DNA of 5,604 bases, from contig JABSQY010000101.1 of assembly GCA_013215525.1 (NCBI GenBank), forward strand, positions 1 to 5,604, in the 5' to 3' direction. The notes beneath the pieces are model-generated. The model ran no database searches, had not been told where the DNA came from, and saw only the letters and a program-made list of their open reading frames with translations. The position numbers and the translations under genes were made by a program. Positions within the stretch are counted from its first letter, which is position 1. Every line of letters starts with the position of its first letter. The DNA comes from Nanoarchaeales archaeon (GTDB taxonomy: Archaea > Nanobdellota > Nanobdellia > Woesearchaeales > UBA583). Below, in pieces: positions 1-5,324 of this stretch.

Positions 1-41
1 ATAAAATAATTTAAAATATTATAAATATACTTATTCTAAAC

Positions 42-53
42 AAAAAATAAAAA
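42..53 (-). terminator. U-tract terminator after the toxin gene
   Basis: Read on the minus strand, the toxin stop codon is followed at once by TTTTTATTTTTT. Archaeal RNA polymerase commonly terminates at U-rich tracts without a strong hairpin, so this is a plausible end for the toxin-antitoxin transcript. The background is very AT-rich, so a chance T-run cannot be excluded. Confidence 0.4.
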
Positions 54-329
54 TTATTTATATGCTTTATCCCAATGTAATATATCATGAAATAAAATAA
101 AATTAGTTTTTATATTTACTTCAAATAATAAAATAAAATTATCTGTTAAATGAATTCTTTTATACATATTTAATGGAGACCTTAAATTTTTATAAGTTAA
201 AATAGAATTAGAATTACAACTAATTACTTCAACTAATTTTTTCTTGAAAGTTTGAGCAAGAATTTTATCTTTTTTTGCTAATTTATCTAATTTTTTTCTA
301 AGTTTATCACAAATATCAAAATCAAACAT
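54..329 (-). CDS. RelE/ParE-family toxin of a type II toxin-antitoxin pair
   Basis: This 91-residue protein is the length of a RelE-fold toxin. RelE relatives are ribosome-dependent mRNA endonucleases; ParE relatives inhibit gyrase. An N-terminal lysine-rich helical part (about residues 7-35) is followed by the beta-sheet core: YKNLR (46-50), YKRIHL (56-61), the strand NFILLFEV (64-71), and a C-terminal HDILHWDKAY (81-90). The order basic strand, R/H turn, hydrophobic strand, then His-x-Asp-x-x-Tyr near the end is the archaeal RelE pattern. R58, H60, H85 and D87 are candidate active-site residues. The gene starts one base after the antitoxin stop, and AGGT lies seven bases upstream of its ATG, so it is probably translated by coupling. 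Family assignment is from motif recognition; the target is not determined. Confidence 0.8.
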   Translation of the reverse strand: MFDFDICDKLRKKLDKLAKKDKILAQTFKKKLVEVISCNSNSILTYKNLRSPLNMYKRIHLTDNFILLFEVNIKTNFILFHDILHWDKAYK

Positions 330-330
330 T

Positions 331-582
331 TTATAGACCTAATAAATCATCAACTTCATTTAAAGTCATTTTTCTATTAGGATATTTTTGCATATGTTCA
401 ATTGATTGTTTATCTAATTCAATTAAATAATCTTCATTAATTGGAACTTCAACAAATTCAGAACCAAATTCCAAAATAAATTTATTTAAAGCATCATTTC
501 GATTCTTTAACCCATATTTTCCCTTTACAACATCTAATACACGAGTTGAATAATCATCTAATTTCATAATTGCTTGAACCAT
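331..582 (-). CDS. DUF2683-like antitoxin, first gene of the toxin-antitoxin operon
   Basis: This 83-residue protein begins MVQAIMKLDD and continues with VLDVVKGKYGLKNRNDAL (about 15-32). That closely resembles the archaeal DUF2683 family: a short N-terminal strand, then two helices, like a ribbon-helix-helix DNA-binding fold. The C-terminal part (about 50-83) is acidic and ends in an amphipathic segment, MTLNEVDDLLGL, well suited to wrap and neutralise the toxin encoded one base downstream. Antitoxin-before-toxin order is usual for type II modules. The start at 582 is preferred over the second ATG (567) because MVQ is a common family beginning and an AT-rich TATA-like stretch (607-614) lies about 28 bases upstream. 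It probably represses its own promoter through the inverted repeat at 613-649. The antitoxin role is inferred from context. Confidence 0.75.
   Translation of the reverse strand: MVQAIMKLDDYSTRVLDVVKGKYGLKNRNDALNKFILEFGSEFVEVPINEDYLIELDKQSIEHMQKYPNRKMTLNEVDDLLGL
337..340 (-). promoter_or_regulatory. Internal ribosome binding site of the toxin gene
   Basis: AGGT on the minus strand lies inside the last codons of the antitoxin gene, seven bases before the toxin ATG. It is the only Shine-Dalgarno-like site that clearly precedes a start in this window. This fits the toxin being the only obviously operon-internal gene, while the others look leaderless. Confidence 0.45.
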
Positions 583-612
583 TTTAATTTTTAGAATAAT
601 AAAATAATATTT

Positions 613-649
613 TATTATAAATCATAATAATTTATAATGATTTATAATA
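613..649. promoter_or_regulatory. 13-bp inverted repeat, probable toxin-antitoxin operator
   Basis: The arms at 613-625 and 637-649 are perfect complements over 13 bp with an 11-base spacer. The octamer tttataat also occurs twice, 10 bp apart (631-638 and 641-648), about one helical turn. The site lies 31 bases upstream of the antitoxin start, next to its TATA-like stretch at 607-614. Ribbon-helix-helix antitoxins typically bind such repeats to repress their own operon. The right half also contains TATA-like sequence for rightward transcription, so it could control a divergent transcript entering the 680-960 region. The symmetry is seen; the binding protein is inferred. Confidence 0.6.
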
Positions 650-680
650 TTTAAACCTTTGTAAAAAATAAATTAAATAG

Positions 681-743
681 TTGTCTTCTTTTTGAAGATA
701 AAAAGTAATATTAAATCAAAATGGAAGACAAAAAATAATAATA
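681..743. repeat. Imperfect direct repeat with competing hairpins
   Basis: The 17-base stretch at 694-710 recurs at 724-740 with two mismatches (period 30). The octamer ttgtcttc at 681-688 can pair with either copy: with 694-701 (one G-U pair if the plus strand is the RNA, five-base loop) or perfectly with 724-731. No protein gene is visible here. It may be the 5' part of a rightward RNA starting downstream of TATA-like sequence at 641-656, or only a low-complexity duplication. Confidence 0.35.
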
Positions 744-763
744 AGTAAAGATACCAAATAAAC

Positions 764-819
764 AAAAAAGAAAGAGAAAAAGTCAAAAACGTCTGAACTT
801 AGGAGGATTTTTGTTCAGA
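764..819 (-). terminator. Hairpin plus U-tract, possible terminator of the aminopeptidase transcript
   Basis: On the minus strand, a perfect 7-bp stem (792-798 with 813-819, 14-base loop) is followed by a U-rich stretch, CGTTTTTGACTTTTT, and further T-runs to position 764. This would end leftward transcription from the aminopeptidase gene with a 3' UTR of roughly 200-250 bases that includes the long inverted repeat. The stem competes with the longer helix at 805-949. The loop contains AGGAGG when read on the plus strand. Confidence 0.4.
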
Positions 820-949
820 GTGCTTGCTTTTTGAATCGGATTAGAATATATATATTTTAAATTTATTTAAAATACGCCAAAAATAATTTAATTATTTTTA
901 CTGTCTCATCCGATTCTAAAAAAGTGAGTGCTCTGGACAAAAAGCATCC
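805..949. ncRNA. Candidate structured RNA built on a long imperfect inverted repeat
   Basis: The arms 805-841 and 908-949 pair over about 36 bp with only two small bulges, both on the 3' arm (917-918 and about 944-946). Enclosed between them are two AT-only hairpins, 853-861/866-874 (9 bp, four-base loop) and 879-887/891-899 (9 bp, three-base loop), separated by acgcc, giving a branched fold. The arms are much GC-richer than the flanks, roughly 40% against under 10%, which is how RNA genes often show up in AT-rich archaea. The five non-Watson-Crick positions in the arms (815, 821, 822, 825 and 826 with their partners) are all G-U if the plus strand is the RNA, and A-C mismatches if it is the minus strand, favouring plus. 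The hairpin and U-tract at 764-819 favour minus. Alternative pairings exist: 792-798/813-819, and 821-826 with 954-959. I see no SRP, RNase P, 5S or tRNA motifs. A non-autonomous inverted-repeat element is the main alternative. Confidence 0.45.
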
Positions 950-1009
950 GTCACAAGCAATCCCAAAGCAACATAAAATAAATTAATCAAAGATTAGACC
1001 AATAAAAAC

Positions 1010-2161
1010 CTAAGCAAATAATTTAGAAAACCAATTTAAAATAGTGTTCCATGGGGAATACTTAACAAGATACCCCTCACCATACTGAAACACTTTAACA
1101 CCATCAATAATAATCTGGTCAGCATCAACAAAAACATCAATATGATATCGTTGATAAAATTTCTTCCCATACTGTTTAATTAATTTTTTTCTATAAATTC
1201 CATGTTTCATTCCAAGCGAAAAATGTACTCCTTGATGTCTCTCAAAACTAGAAATATCTCCAAGCCGTGTGTCTCGCTTAATTCCTCTATTCATACCCAT
1301 ACCAAGTTCACGAATAAAGCAAACACCTTCAGGATTCTCAGCCTGTAACAATTTAAACAATTCTTCAAATTCTTTTGGACCATTATGAGACACAATAAAA
1401 CCACCTTCAACAATACACGTAAACTGCTCACATAAAACTGTTTTATGATCTAATCTTGGAAAAGCGTAAATCTCAAACTCACCATTAACTGTTGATAAAT
1501 CTAAACTCTCTGTAAAAATTTCTCCAACTGGAAACCGTGAACCCCAATCTTTTTTCCCTTCAAAATTTGCAGCGTTCTCATAAATTTTGTCCATCTCTCC
1601 AGAAAATTCAATTACTTTCCCACTCTTTGAAACTAATTTAATAGATTTAGACTTCTCGATTTTTTCCCGTAAAAAGGCAGCTGTTTTTTTATAATAAGGT
1701 AGGTCATAATTTAAACTTTCAATATATGTATTAGTCTCACTATCATCATTCATTCTCATATGCGCATGTTCAGCAACCTTTAAATCTAAATCGTGAAGTA
1801 AATTTCTCCATCTATACTTTGACATACGAAATGATGAACTTTGAGATAAAACAACTAAATCACCAGCAGTTAAATCTTCAACCTTTGCCTTAACTTTTTC
1901 ATCATCAAACTCAACCATATGATTCTCATCAAGCAAATCAGGATTATCAAGACCACCAAATTCATAAAAATTAAAAACTTCAAAATTAAACCCTAACTCA
2001 GTACACGCAAGCGCGTAACCATCAGCAACAATTTTACTTAACGGACACACATTATCATAAAAAATTAAAACTTTATTATCTTTTGTAATCTTAAAATTCT
2101 CTGTCACAATTTTACTACAATTTTCACTAAGTTTTTTTGTGTTAATTTCTTCTTTATTCAT
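1010..2161 (-). CDS. M29-family (AmpS/aminopeptidase T-like) metallo-aminopeptidase
   Basis: This 383-residue protein is close to the usual M29 length of about 370-410. M29 enzymes are cytoplasmic two-metal exopeptidases that remove N-terminal residues from peptides. The C-terminal catalytic half is recognisable: RFPVGEIFT (209-217) with E214; RELGMGMNRG (284-293) with E285; HFSLG (313-317) with H313; and HID (340-342) with H340 and D342. Their spacing follows the family metal-ligand order Glu, Glu, His, (Tyr), His, Asp. The Tyr usually found seven residues after the first His appears to be H320. The N-terminal half (1-190) is the more variable domain. The start at 2161 lies about 25 bases downstream of a TATA box with no Shine-Dalgarno, so the mRNA is probably leaderless. 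It stands alone, divergent from nrdR, and ends in TAG. The family is fairly sure; substrate preference is unknown. Confidence 0.82.
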   Translation of the reverse strand: MNKEEINTKKLSENCSKIVTENFKITKDNKVLIFYDNVCPLSKIVADGYALACTELGFNFEVFNFYEFGGLDNPDLLDENHMVEFDDEKVKAKVEDLTAGDLVVLSQSSSFRMSKYRWRNLLHDLDLKVAEHAHMRMNDDSETNTYIESLNYDLPYYKKTAAFLREKIEKSKSIKLVSKSGKVIEFSGEMDKIYENAANFEGKKDWGSRFPVGEIFTESLDLSTVNGEFEIYAFPRLDHKTVLCEQFTCIVEGGFIVSHNGPKEFEELFKLLQAENPEGVCFIRELGMGMNRGIKRDTRLGDISSFERHQGVHFSLGMKHGIYRKKLIKQYGKKFYQRYHIDVFVDADQIIIDGVKVFQYGEGYLVKYSPWNTILNWFSKLFA

Positions 2162-2182
2162 AATAAAAAAAGTCTAAAAGCA

Positions 2183-2190
2183 TTTATAAA
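2183..2190 (-). promoter_or_regulatory. TATA box of the aminopeptidase gene
   Basis: The palindromic octamer TTTATAAA is centred about 25 bases from the aminopeptidase ATG at 2161. At the usual archaeal TATA-to-start distance, transcription would begin at or next to the A of the start codon, giving a leaderless mRNA. Confidence 0.6.
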
Positions 2191-2215
2191 TAATTACTAT
2201 TAATTACACATAAAA

Positions 2216-2223
2216 TATATAAA
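2216..2223 (+). promoter_or_regulatory. TATA box of nrdR
   Basis: TATATAAA is centred about 25 bases upstream of the nrdR ATG at 2245, again predicting a leaderless transcript. A second TATA-like run (2230-2238) is too close to the gene to act at the normal distance. The gap shared with the divergent aminopeptidase gene is only 83 bases, so the two promoters may interfere with each other. Confidence 0.6.
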
Positions 2224-2244
2224 CTTTGATATATAAAACTAAAT

Positions 2245-2739
2245 ATGAAATGCCCATACTGCGATCACACAGACACAAGAGTTTCAGATTCAAGAGAATC
2301 AAAAGACCAAACCTCAATTAAAAGAAGAAGAGAATGTCAAAATTGTGAAAAAAGATTTTCAACATATGAAAAAGTATTAAAATTAGATTTAGAAGTTAGA
2401 AAATCAAATGGACAAATTGAAGAATTTAATATTCAAAAAATTAAAAGAAGTTTATTAAAAGCATGTGAAAAAAGACCAATCACACTAGAACAAATTGAGA
2501 ACGTATTAGATGGTGTTTTAAAAGATTTAAAAAAAGTTAAAGAAGACCACATCCCAACAGATGCAATTGGAAAATTTGTATTAAAAAACATTAAAGATTT
2601 AGATGAAATCGCATTTTTAAAATATGCAATCGTACACAATAATTATTCCTCAATGAATGATTTTATGAAAGAAATTGACAAAATTAAAGATTTTAAAGGA
2701 ATTACATATCGTAGAAAACCACAAAAAAAGTGTGATTAA
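2245..2739 (+). CDS. nrdR: NrdR, repressor of ribonucleotide reductase genes
   Basis: This 164-residue protein has NrdR length and architecture. It opens MKCPYC with C3 and C6, and CQNC supplies C31 and C34, forming the zinc ribbon around the hallmark SIKRRREC (24-31) and RFSTYE (37-42). The ATP-cone follows (about 50-140) with VRKSNGQIEEF and LLKACEKRPIT (70-80), which senses ATP/dATP. NrdR binds pairs of NrdR boxes upstream of ribonucleotide reductase genes; no such gene lies here. It is common in bacteria and less so in archaea, so transfer into this lineage is plausible. The C-terminal tail DFKGITYRRKPQKKCD (149-164) is encoded by the first copy of a 131-bp tandem repeat, and a third copy downstream encodes a variant, DFKGITYRRKPMKKD. 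The present tail may therefore have been replaced by recombination. Confidence 0.92.
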   Translation: MKCPYCDHTDTRVSDSRESKDQTSIKRRRECQNCEKRFSTYEKVLKLDLEVRKSNGQIEEFNIQKIKRSLLKACEKRPITLEQIENVLDGVLKDLKKVKEDHIPTDAIGKFVLKNIKDLDEIAFLKYAIVHNNYSSMNDFMKEIDKIKDFKGITYRRKPQKKCD

Positions 2740-2748
2740 TATAAAAAA

Positions 2749-2756
2749 TTTATAAA
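2749..2756 (+). promoter_or_regulatory. TATA-like octamer inside the tandem repeat (second copy 2880-2887)
   Basis: TTTATAAA, the same octamer used by three well-placed promoters here, occurs in each repeat unit. At normal spacing it would start a rightward transcript near 2778 in copy 1 and 2909 in copy 2. No start codon lies there, so any product would be a short RNA or a leader reaching the transporter gene at 3044. The octamer is palindromic and the region AT-rich, so function is uncertain. Confidence 0.25.
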
Positions 2757-2764
2757 ATTAAACT

Positions 2765-2786
2765 TTGTGAAATGTTAATTTCACAA
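2765..2786 (+). other. Perfect 9-bp hairpin after nrdR (repeated at 2896-2917)
   Basis: TTGTGAAAT at 2765-2773 pairs with ATTTCACAA at 2778-2786 across a GTTA loop, 26 bases after the nrdR stop. It is duplicated exactly in copy 2. A second stem follows, 2793-2799 with 2810-2816, which competes with 2799-2804/2816-2821. There is no U-tract directly after the first hairpin, so it is a poor intrinsic terminator; mRNA 3'-end protection or processing is a possible role. Confidence 0.5.
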
Positions 2787-2950
2787 CGGCTTAGAAATTC
2801 TCAACAATAAATTTCTTGAGATTTTAAAGGAATTACATATCGTAGAAAACCACAAAAAAAGTGTGATTAATATAAAAAATTTATAAAATTAAACTTTGTG
2901 AAATGTTAATTTCACAACGGCTTAGAAATTCTCAACAATAAATTTCTTGA

Positions 2951-2998
2951 GATTTCAAAGGAATTACATATCGTAGAAAACCTATGAAAAAAGATTAA
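2951..2998 (+). pseudogene. nrdR: Orphan nrdR 3' end (diverged third copy)
   Basis: This stretch, read in frame, encodes DFKGITYRRKPMKKD and a TAA stop. It matches the NrdR C-terminus encoded at 2689-2739 but ends MKKD instead of QKKCD. Two of the differences are synonymous third-position changes (TTT/TTC for Phe, CCA/CCT for Pro), and both versions end in an in-frame stop. It therefore looks like a genuine alternative end of nrdR, perhaps the original one, stranded when the repeat units were inserted or duplicated. There is no start codon or nrdR body attached to it, so it is not expressed as a protein. Confidence 0.7.
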
Positions 2999-3043
2999 AG
3001 AATAAAATAATAATAAAAGTATGAAATATTAGTTTAAAGTAAG

Positions 3044-3796
3044 ATGATAACAGACATAATAATTGCAACAATAGGAATTTTTTTAGGTGAATTATATGGA
3101 AATATAGTTGGAGGAGGAAGTTTAGTCACTCAAATAGTATTACAAAATATATTAGGTCTTGACATCAAAACTGCAATGGCACTAGACAACGCTGCAATAA
3201 TTGGATCTGGAATTGGAATGTTTATTGCAATGGTTAGAAAATATAAAATTAAATGGTGGTTTTTTATATATGTAATATTTCAATCAATTGGAACATTTTT
3301 TGGAGCATACTTACTAATTATAATAAATGAAACCATACTAAGAATAATTTTTATAACAGCAATAATTTTATTAGTAATAAAAAATCTGTTCATCAAAGAT
3401 AAAAAACATACTGAAAAAGGATTCAAAGAAACTCCAAAGAATATTTTCTTATTATCACTAAGTGGAATATTCATAGGATTCTACGGAGGAGCATTTGTAA
3501 TTGGAGATTGGATAATTGCATTACTAATACTTACAAGTGGATTTGCATTTAAATATCATGAGGCAATATTTTTATTAACATTTACTATGTTATTCTCGCA
3601 ACCAGTTGGAGCATACCAATATATCACACACGGCCTAATCGATTTTAACTTTTTAATCCCAATGATAATTGCAACAACAATAGGAGGAATAATTTCAGCA
3701 ATAATATTAGATAAAATCCATTCAGATAAACTTGAACATTTTTTAAAATACTTAAGTGTATTTTTAGTTATATATTTAATATTTGGATTTATTTAA
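3044..3796 (+). CDS. TauE/SafE-family membrane transporter
   Basis: This 250-residue, strongly hydrophobic protein has about eight predicted membrane segments (roughly 3-20, 22-38, 45-64, 71-92, 98-115, 132-153, 174-190 and 203-222, plus a last one at 234-250). A basic cytoplasmic-type loop (117-131, KDKKHTEKGFKETPK) divides it into two similar halves, as in TauE/SafE proteins (DUF81), proposed exporters of sulfite, sulfoacetate and related anions. Supporting glycine motifs are GGGSLVT (23-29), GTFFGAYL (83-90) and GFYGGAFVIG (145-154), the last echoing the first in the second half. Substrate cannot be told from sequence. No Shine-Dalgarno precedes the ATG, and only a weak TATA-like stretch (3011-3019) is present, so it could also be read from the repeat region. 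Its stop overlaps the stop of the convergent gene at 3793. Confidence 0.75.
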   Translation: MITDIIIATIGIFLGELYGNIVGGGSLVTQIVLQNILGLDIKTAMALDNAAIIGSGIGMFIAMVRKYKIKWWFFIYVIFQSIGTFFGAYLLIIINETILRIIFITAIILLVIKNLFIKDKKHTEKGFKETPKNIFLLSLSGIFIGFYGGAFVIGDWIIALLILTSGFAFKYHEAIFLLTFTMLFSQPVGAYQYITHGLIDFNFLIPMIIATTIGGIISAIILDKIHSDKLEHFLKYLSVFLVIYLIFGFI

Positions 3797-4167
3797 AATC
3801 CTAAAATATTATCTAATGTCTCATTTAGAAAAAAATGAAGACTCACTTTTTTCCAAGCAGGATTAATTGTTTCATTATTTGAAGAAAAATCTAAAAATAA
3901 AGTATGAAAATAAGTAGTAATAATATTTTTACAAACACTATCAAATGAATAACCTTCACCAATAAGTTTAGTTGGAGCTGAGTCAGTACCCTTTTTTAAA
4001 AGATATCGAACTTGAGATTTAAGTTTATCATCTATACAATGCATATATCTATGAATTGAAAATTCATCTTTTAAAGATGTTATAGCCAATTTTATATTAT
4101 CATCTGAAGGATTTTCCATAAGTGATAGATTATTTATTTCTCTAATATACGTATTTACTAAAAGCAT
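3793..4167 (-). CDS. Uncharacterised 124-residue protein
   Basis: I do not recognise a family. The protein is soluble and mixed-charge, with no signal peptide or membrane segment. It contains a lysine-rich stretch around DDKLKSQVRYLLKKG (46-60), two cysteines (C44, C79) without a metal-binding spacing, and an aromatic C-terminal half with YFHTLFLDF (86-94) and a final LNETLDNILGF (114-124). It is likely to be real: a TATA box lies at the standard distance upstream (4188-4196), no comparable open frame overlaps it, and it packs tightly between cbf5 (43-base gap) and the convergent transporter, whose stop it overlaps by a few bases. The start at 4167 agrees with the TATA position. A role linked to cbf5 is possible from proximity but unsupported. 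Confidence 0.65.
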   Translation of the reverse strand: MLLVNTYIREINNLSLMENPSDDNIKLAITSLKDEFSIHRYMHCIDDKLKSQVRYLLKKGTDSAPTKLIGEGYSFDSVCKNIITTYFHTLFLDFSSNNETINPAWKKVSLHFFLNETLDNILGF

Positions 4168-4187
4168 GAAATTATATAATTTTTTAA

Positions 4188-4196
4188 GTTTATATA
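4188..4196 (-). promoter_or_regulatory. TATA box of the 124-residue gene
   Basis: TATATAAAC on the minus strand is centred about 25 bases from the ATG at 4167. It lies after the cbf5 stop, so the small gene can be transcribed independently of cbf5, probably as a leaderless mRNA. Confidence 0.55.
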
Positions 4197-4210
4197 CTTA
4201 ACTAATTAAT

Positions 4211-5302
4211 TTATTCTAATCCACGTTCACGACGAGACACAATAAACTGCTCTGGATATTTTTCTTTAAAATAATCAATCTTTGGATAATAACCAACATC
4301 CATAAATACTTTATCAATAGTAGAACACATCCCACCACTAGCCTTCATAATCTCATCTGAATCCATAATCGCAGTTCCCATTGCAATCAATTCTCCCTTA
4401 CTAGACAGTACAGCAATCTTTTCATCCTTTTTAATATCAGGAGATAACCTAGAAACACCAGGCACAGCTAAATCATAACCATGAGATAAAGAATCAATAC
4501 TTGAATCATGAACATAAATTTTTTTAAACTCGCACAATAAATCTTCCATTGGACGAACATACTTACGAAGTTCAATTTCAAACCGAGACATCTTATCTAA
4601 CTCTTTTGAACCATCATCATTCATTAAATATAAATCATGTAAATTACGTAACTTATCACAACTAATACTAAAATCATTCTCTGTAAAAGGTCCAGCTTTA
4701 GTACGACGTAACTCAGCCATCTGAGCACCAACACCTAAAAACTCCCCCATATCAGAACACAACTTACGAATATATGTTCCATGTTGACAAGACACTTTAA
4801 ACAAAACATTCTGACCTTCGTCAGAGTAGTCAAGTAAATCAATTGAATAAATAGTACGAGGACGTAACTGACGTTTAACAGCAGAAACAATTGGAGGCAT
4901 CTGCATAATAGTTCCAGTAAATTTTTTAAGAGCTTTCTCAATATCATCACGTGAAACTTTTTTATGAACATACATCAAACAAACATACACCTTATCAGAC
5001 TTTAACATATACTCCATAAGCCGTGTCGCACGTCCAAGCCCCATAACAAGTGTTCCAGTAACCTTTGGGTCAAGTGTCCCAGAATGTCCAGTTTTAGACG
5101 ATCCTAAAATATGTTTAACTGAATCAGCAACAGTGTGAGAAGTAGGTCCACAATCTTTATCAATATTTACAAAACCTCTATCAAATAACTCTTCAATAGT
5201 TCTTTCAATAGGTACAACACCCAATTCATCACAAGAAAACTGAGTAGATTTTAAAATTAAATTACCAAAATTCTCTGATTTTGACATATTATCTTTATTC
5301 AT
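4211..5302 (-). CDS. cbf5: Cbf5, H/ACA-guided tRNA/rRNA pseudouridine synthase
   Basis: This 363-residue protein is the archaeal Cbf5 (TruB family), catalytic subunit of H/ACA ribonucleoproteins with Nop10, Gar7-type and L7Ae partners; it also can modify tRNA U55. The catalytic domain starts GFVNIDKDCGPTSH (43-56). The catalytic Asp is D78 in GHSGTLDP (72-79), followed by TGTLVMGLGRATR (82-94). MPPIVSAVKR (135-144) and HGTYIRKL (174-181) are the other conserved RNA-binding/active-site motifs. The C-terminal PUA domain spans about 258-340 and includes HGYDLAVPGV, GELIAMGTA and DVGYYPK. The length is a little above the usual 330-345 because of an N-terminal extension of about 35 residues, typical for binding Nop10/PUA in this family. 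The TATA at 5325-5332 supports the start at 5302 over M6. Its Arg codons are often CGT (e.g. the RRERG end), unlike AGA-rich nrdR, hinting at high expression. Confidence 0.93.
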   Translation of the reverse strand: MNKDNMSKSENFGNLILKSTQFSCDELGVVPIERTIEELFDRGFVNIDKDCGPTSHTVADSVKHILGSSKTGHSGTLDPKVTGTLVMGLGRATRLMEYMLKSDKVYVCLMYVHKKVSRDDIEKALKKFTGTIMQMPPIVSAVKRQLRPRTIYSIDLLDYSDEGQNVLFKVSCQHGTYIRKLCSDMGEFLGVGAQMAELRRTKAGPFTENDFSISCDKLRNLHDLYLMNDDGSKELDKMSRFEIELRKYVRPMEDLLCEFKKIYVHDSSIDSLSHGYDLAVPGVSRLSPDIKKDEKIAVLSSKGELIAMGTAIMDSDEIMKASGGMCSTIDKVFMDVGYYPKIDYFKEKYPEQFIVSRRERGLE

Positions 5303-5324
5303 AAAATAAAATAAGATAATTTTA

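Larger units (their letters stand above)
2688..2982. repeat. 131-bp exact tandem repeat covering the nrdR 3' end, with a third partial copy
   Basis: Copy 1 (2688-2818) and copy 2 (2819-2949) are identical over all 131 bases. A third copy (2950-2982) matches over 33 bases with one mismatch (T to C at 2956) and then diverges. Each full unit contains the last 16 nrdR codons with the stop, an AT-rich stretch with a TTTATAAA sequence, a perfect 9-bp hairpin and a second, weaker hairpin. Because 131 is not a multiple of three, the copies are not in frame with each other and do not extend the protein. Perfect identity points to a recent duplication or possibly an assembly artefact. This repeat and the tail remnant fill most of the 304-base gap between nrdR and the transporter gene. 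Confidence 0.95.

Noticed and set aside
801..832. Small gene started by the AGGAGG at 801-806
   Set aside because: The frames after it hit stops within a few codons and no ATG lies at a suitable distance.
816..940. H/ACA guide RNA (ACA at 937-939 just after a helix, cbf5 in the same window)
   Set aside because: The stem is far longer than an archaeal H/ACA hairpin and has no visible pseudouridylation pocket or kink-turn; ACA is common by chance in this composition.
780..965. SRP RNA, RNase P RNA, 5S rRNA or tRNA
   Set aside because: The branched fold superficially recalls SRP RNA, but no SRP helix 8 motif, RNase P conserved core, 5S motif or tRNA arm sequence was found on either strand.
2200..2225. 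NrdR box for self-regulation upstream of nrdR
   Set aside because: Only a partial resemblance (acacataaaatata) to the palindromic box and no second box at a helical spacing.
2433..2639. Minus-strand open frame inside nrdR
   Set aside because: It lies wholly within a clearly recognised gene, is low-complexity and has no promoter signal.
2688..2982. CRISPR-like array
   Set aside because: The unit is a 131-bp head-to-tail duplication with identical 'spacers', it includes coding sequence, and no cas genes are present.
3280..3474. Minus-strand open frame inside the transporter gene
   Set aside because: Antisense shadow of a membrane-protein gene, with no start signals.
4735..4971. Second minus-strand frame inside cbf5
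   Set aside because: It overlaps the conserved Cbf5 catalytic domain in another frame; the Leu/Val-rich product is typical of a shadow.
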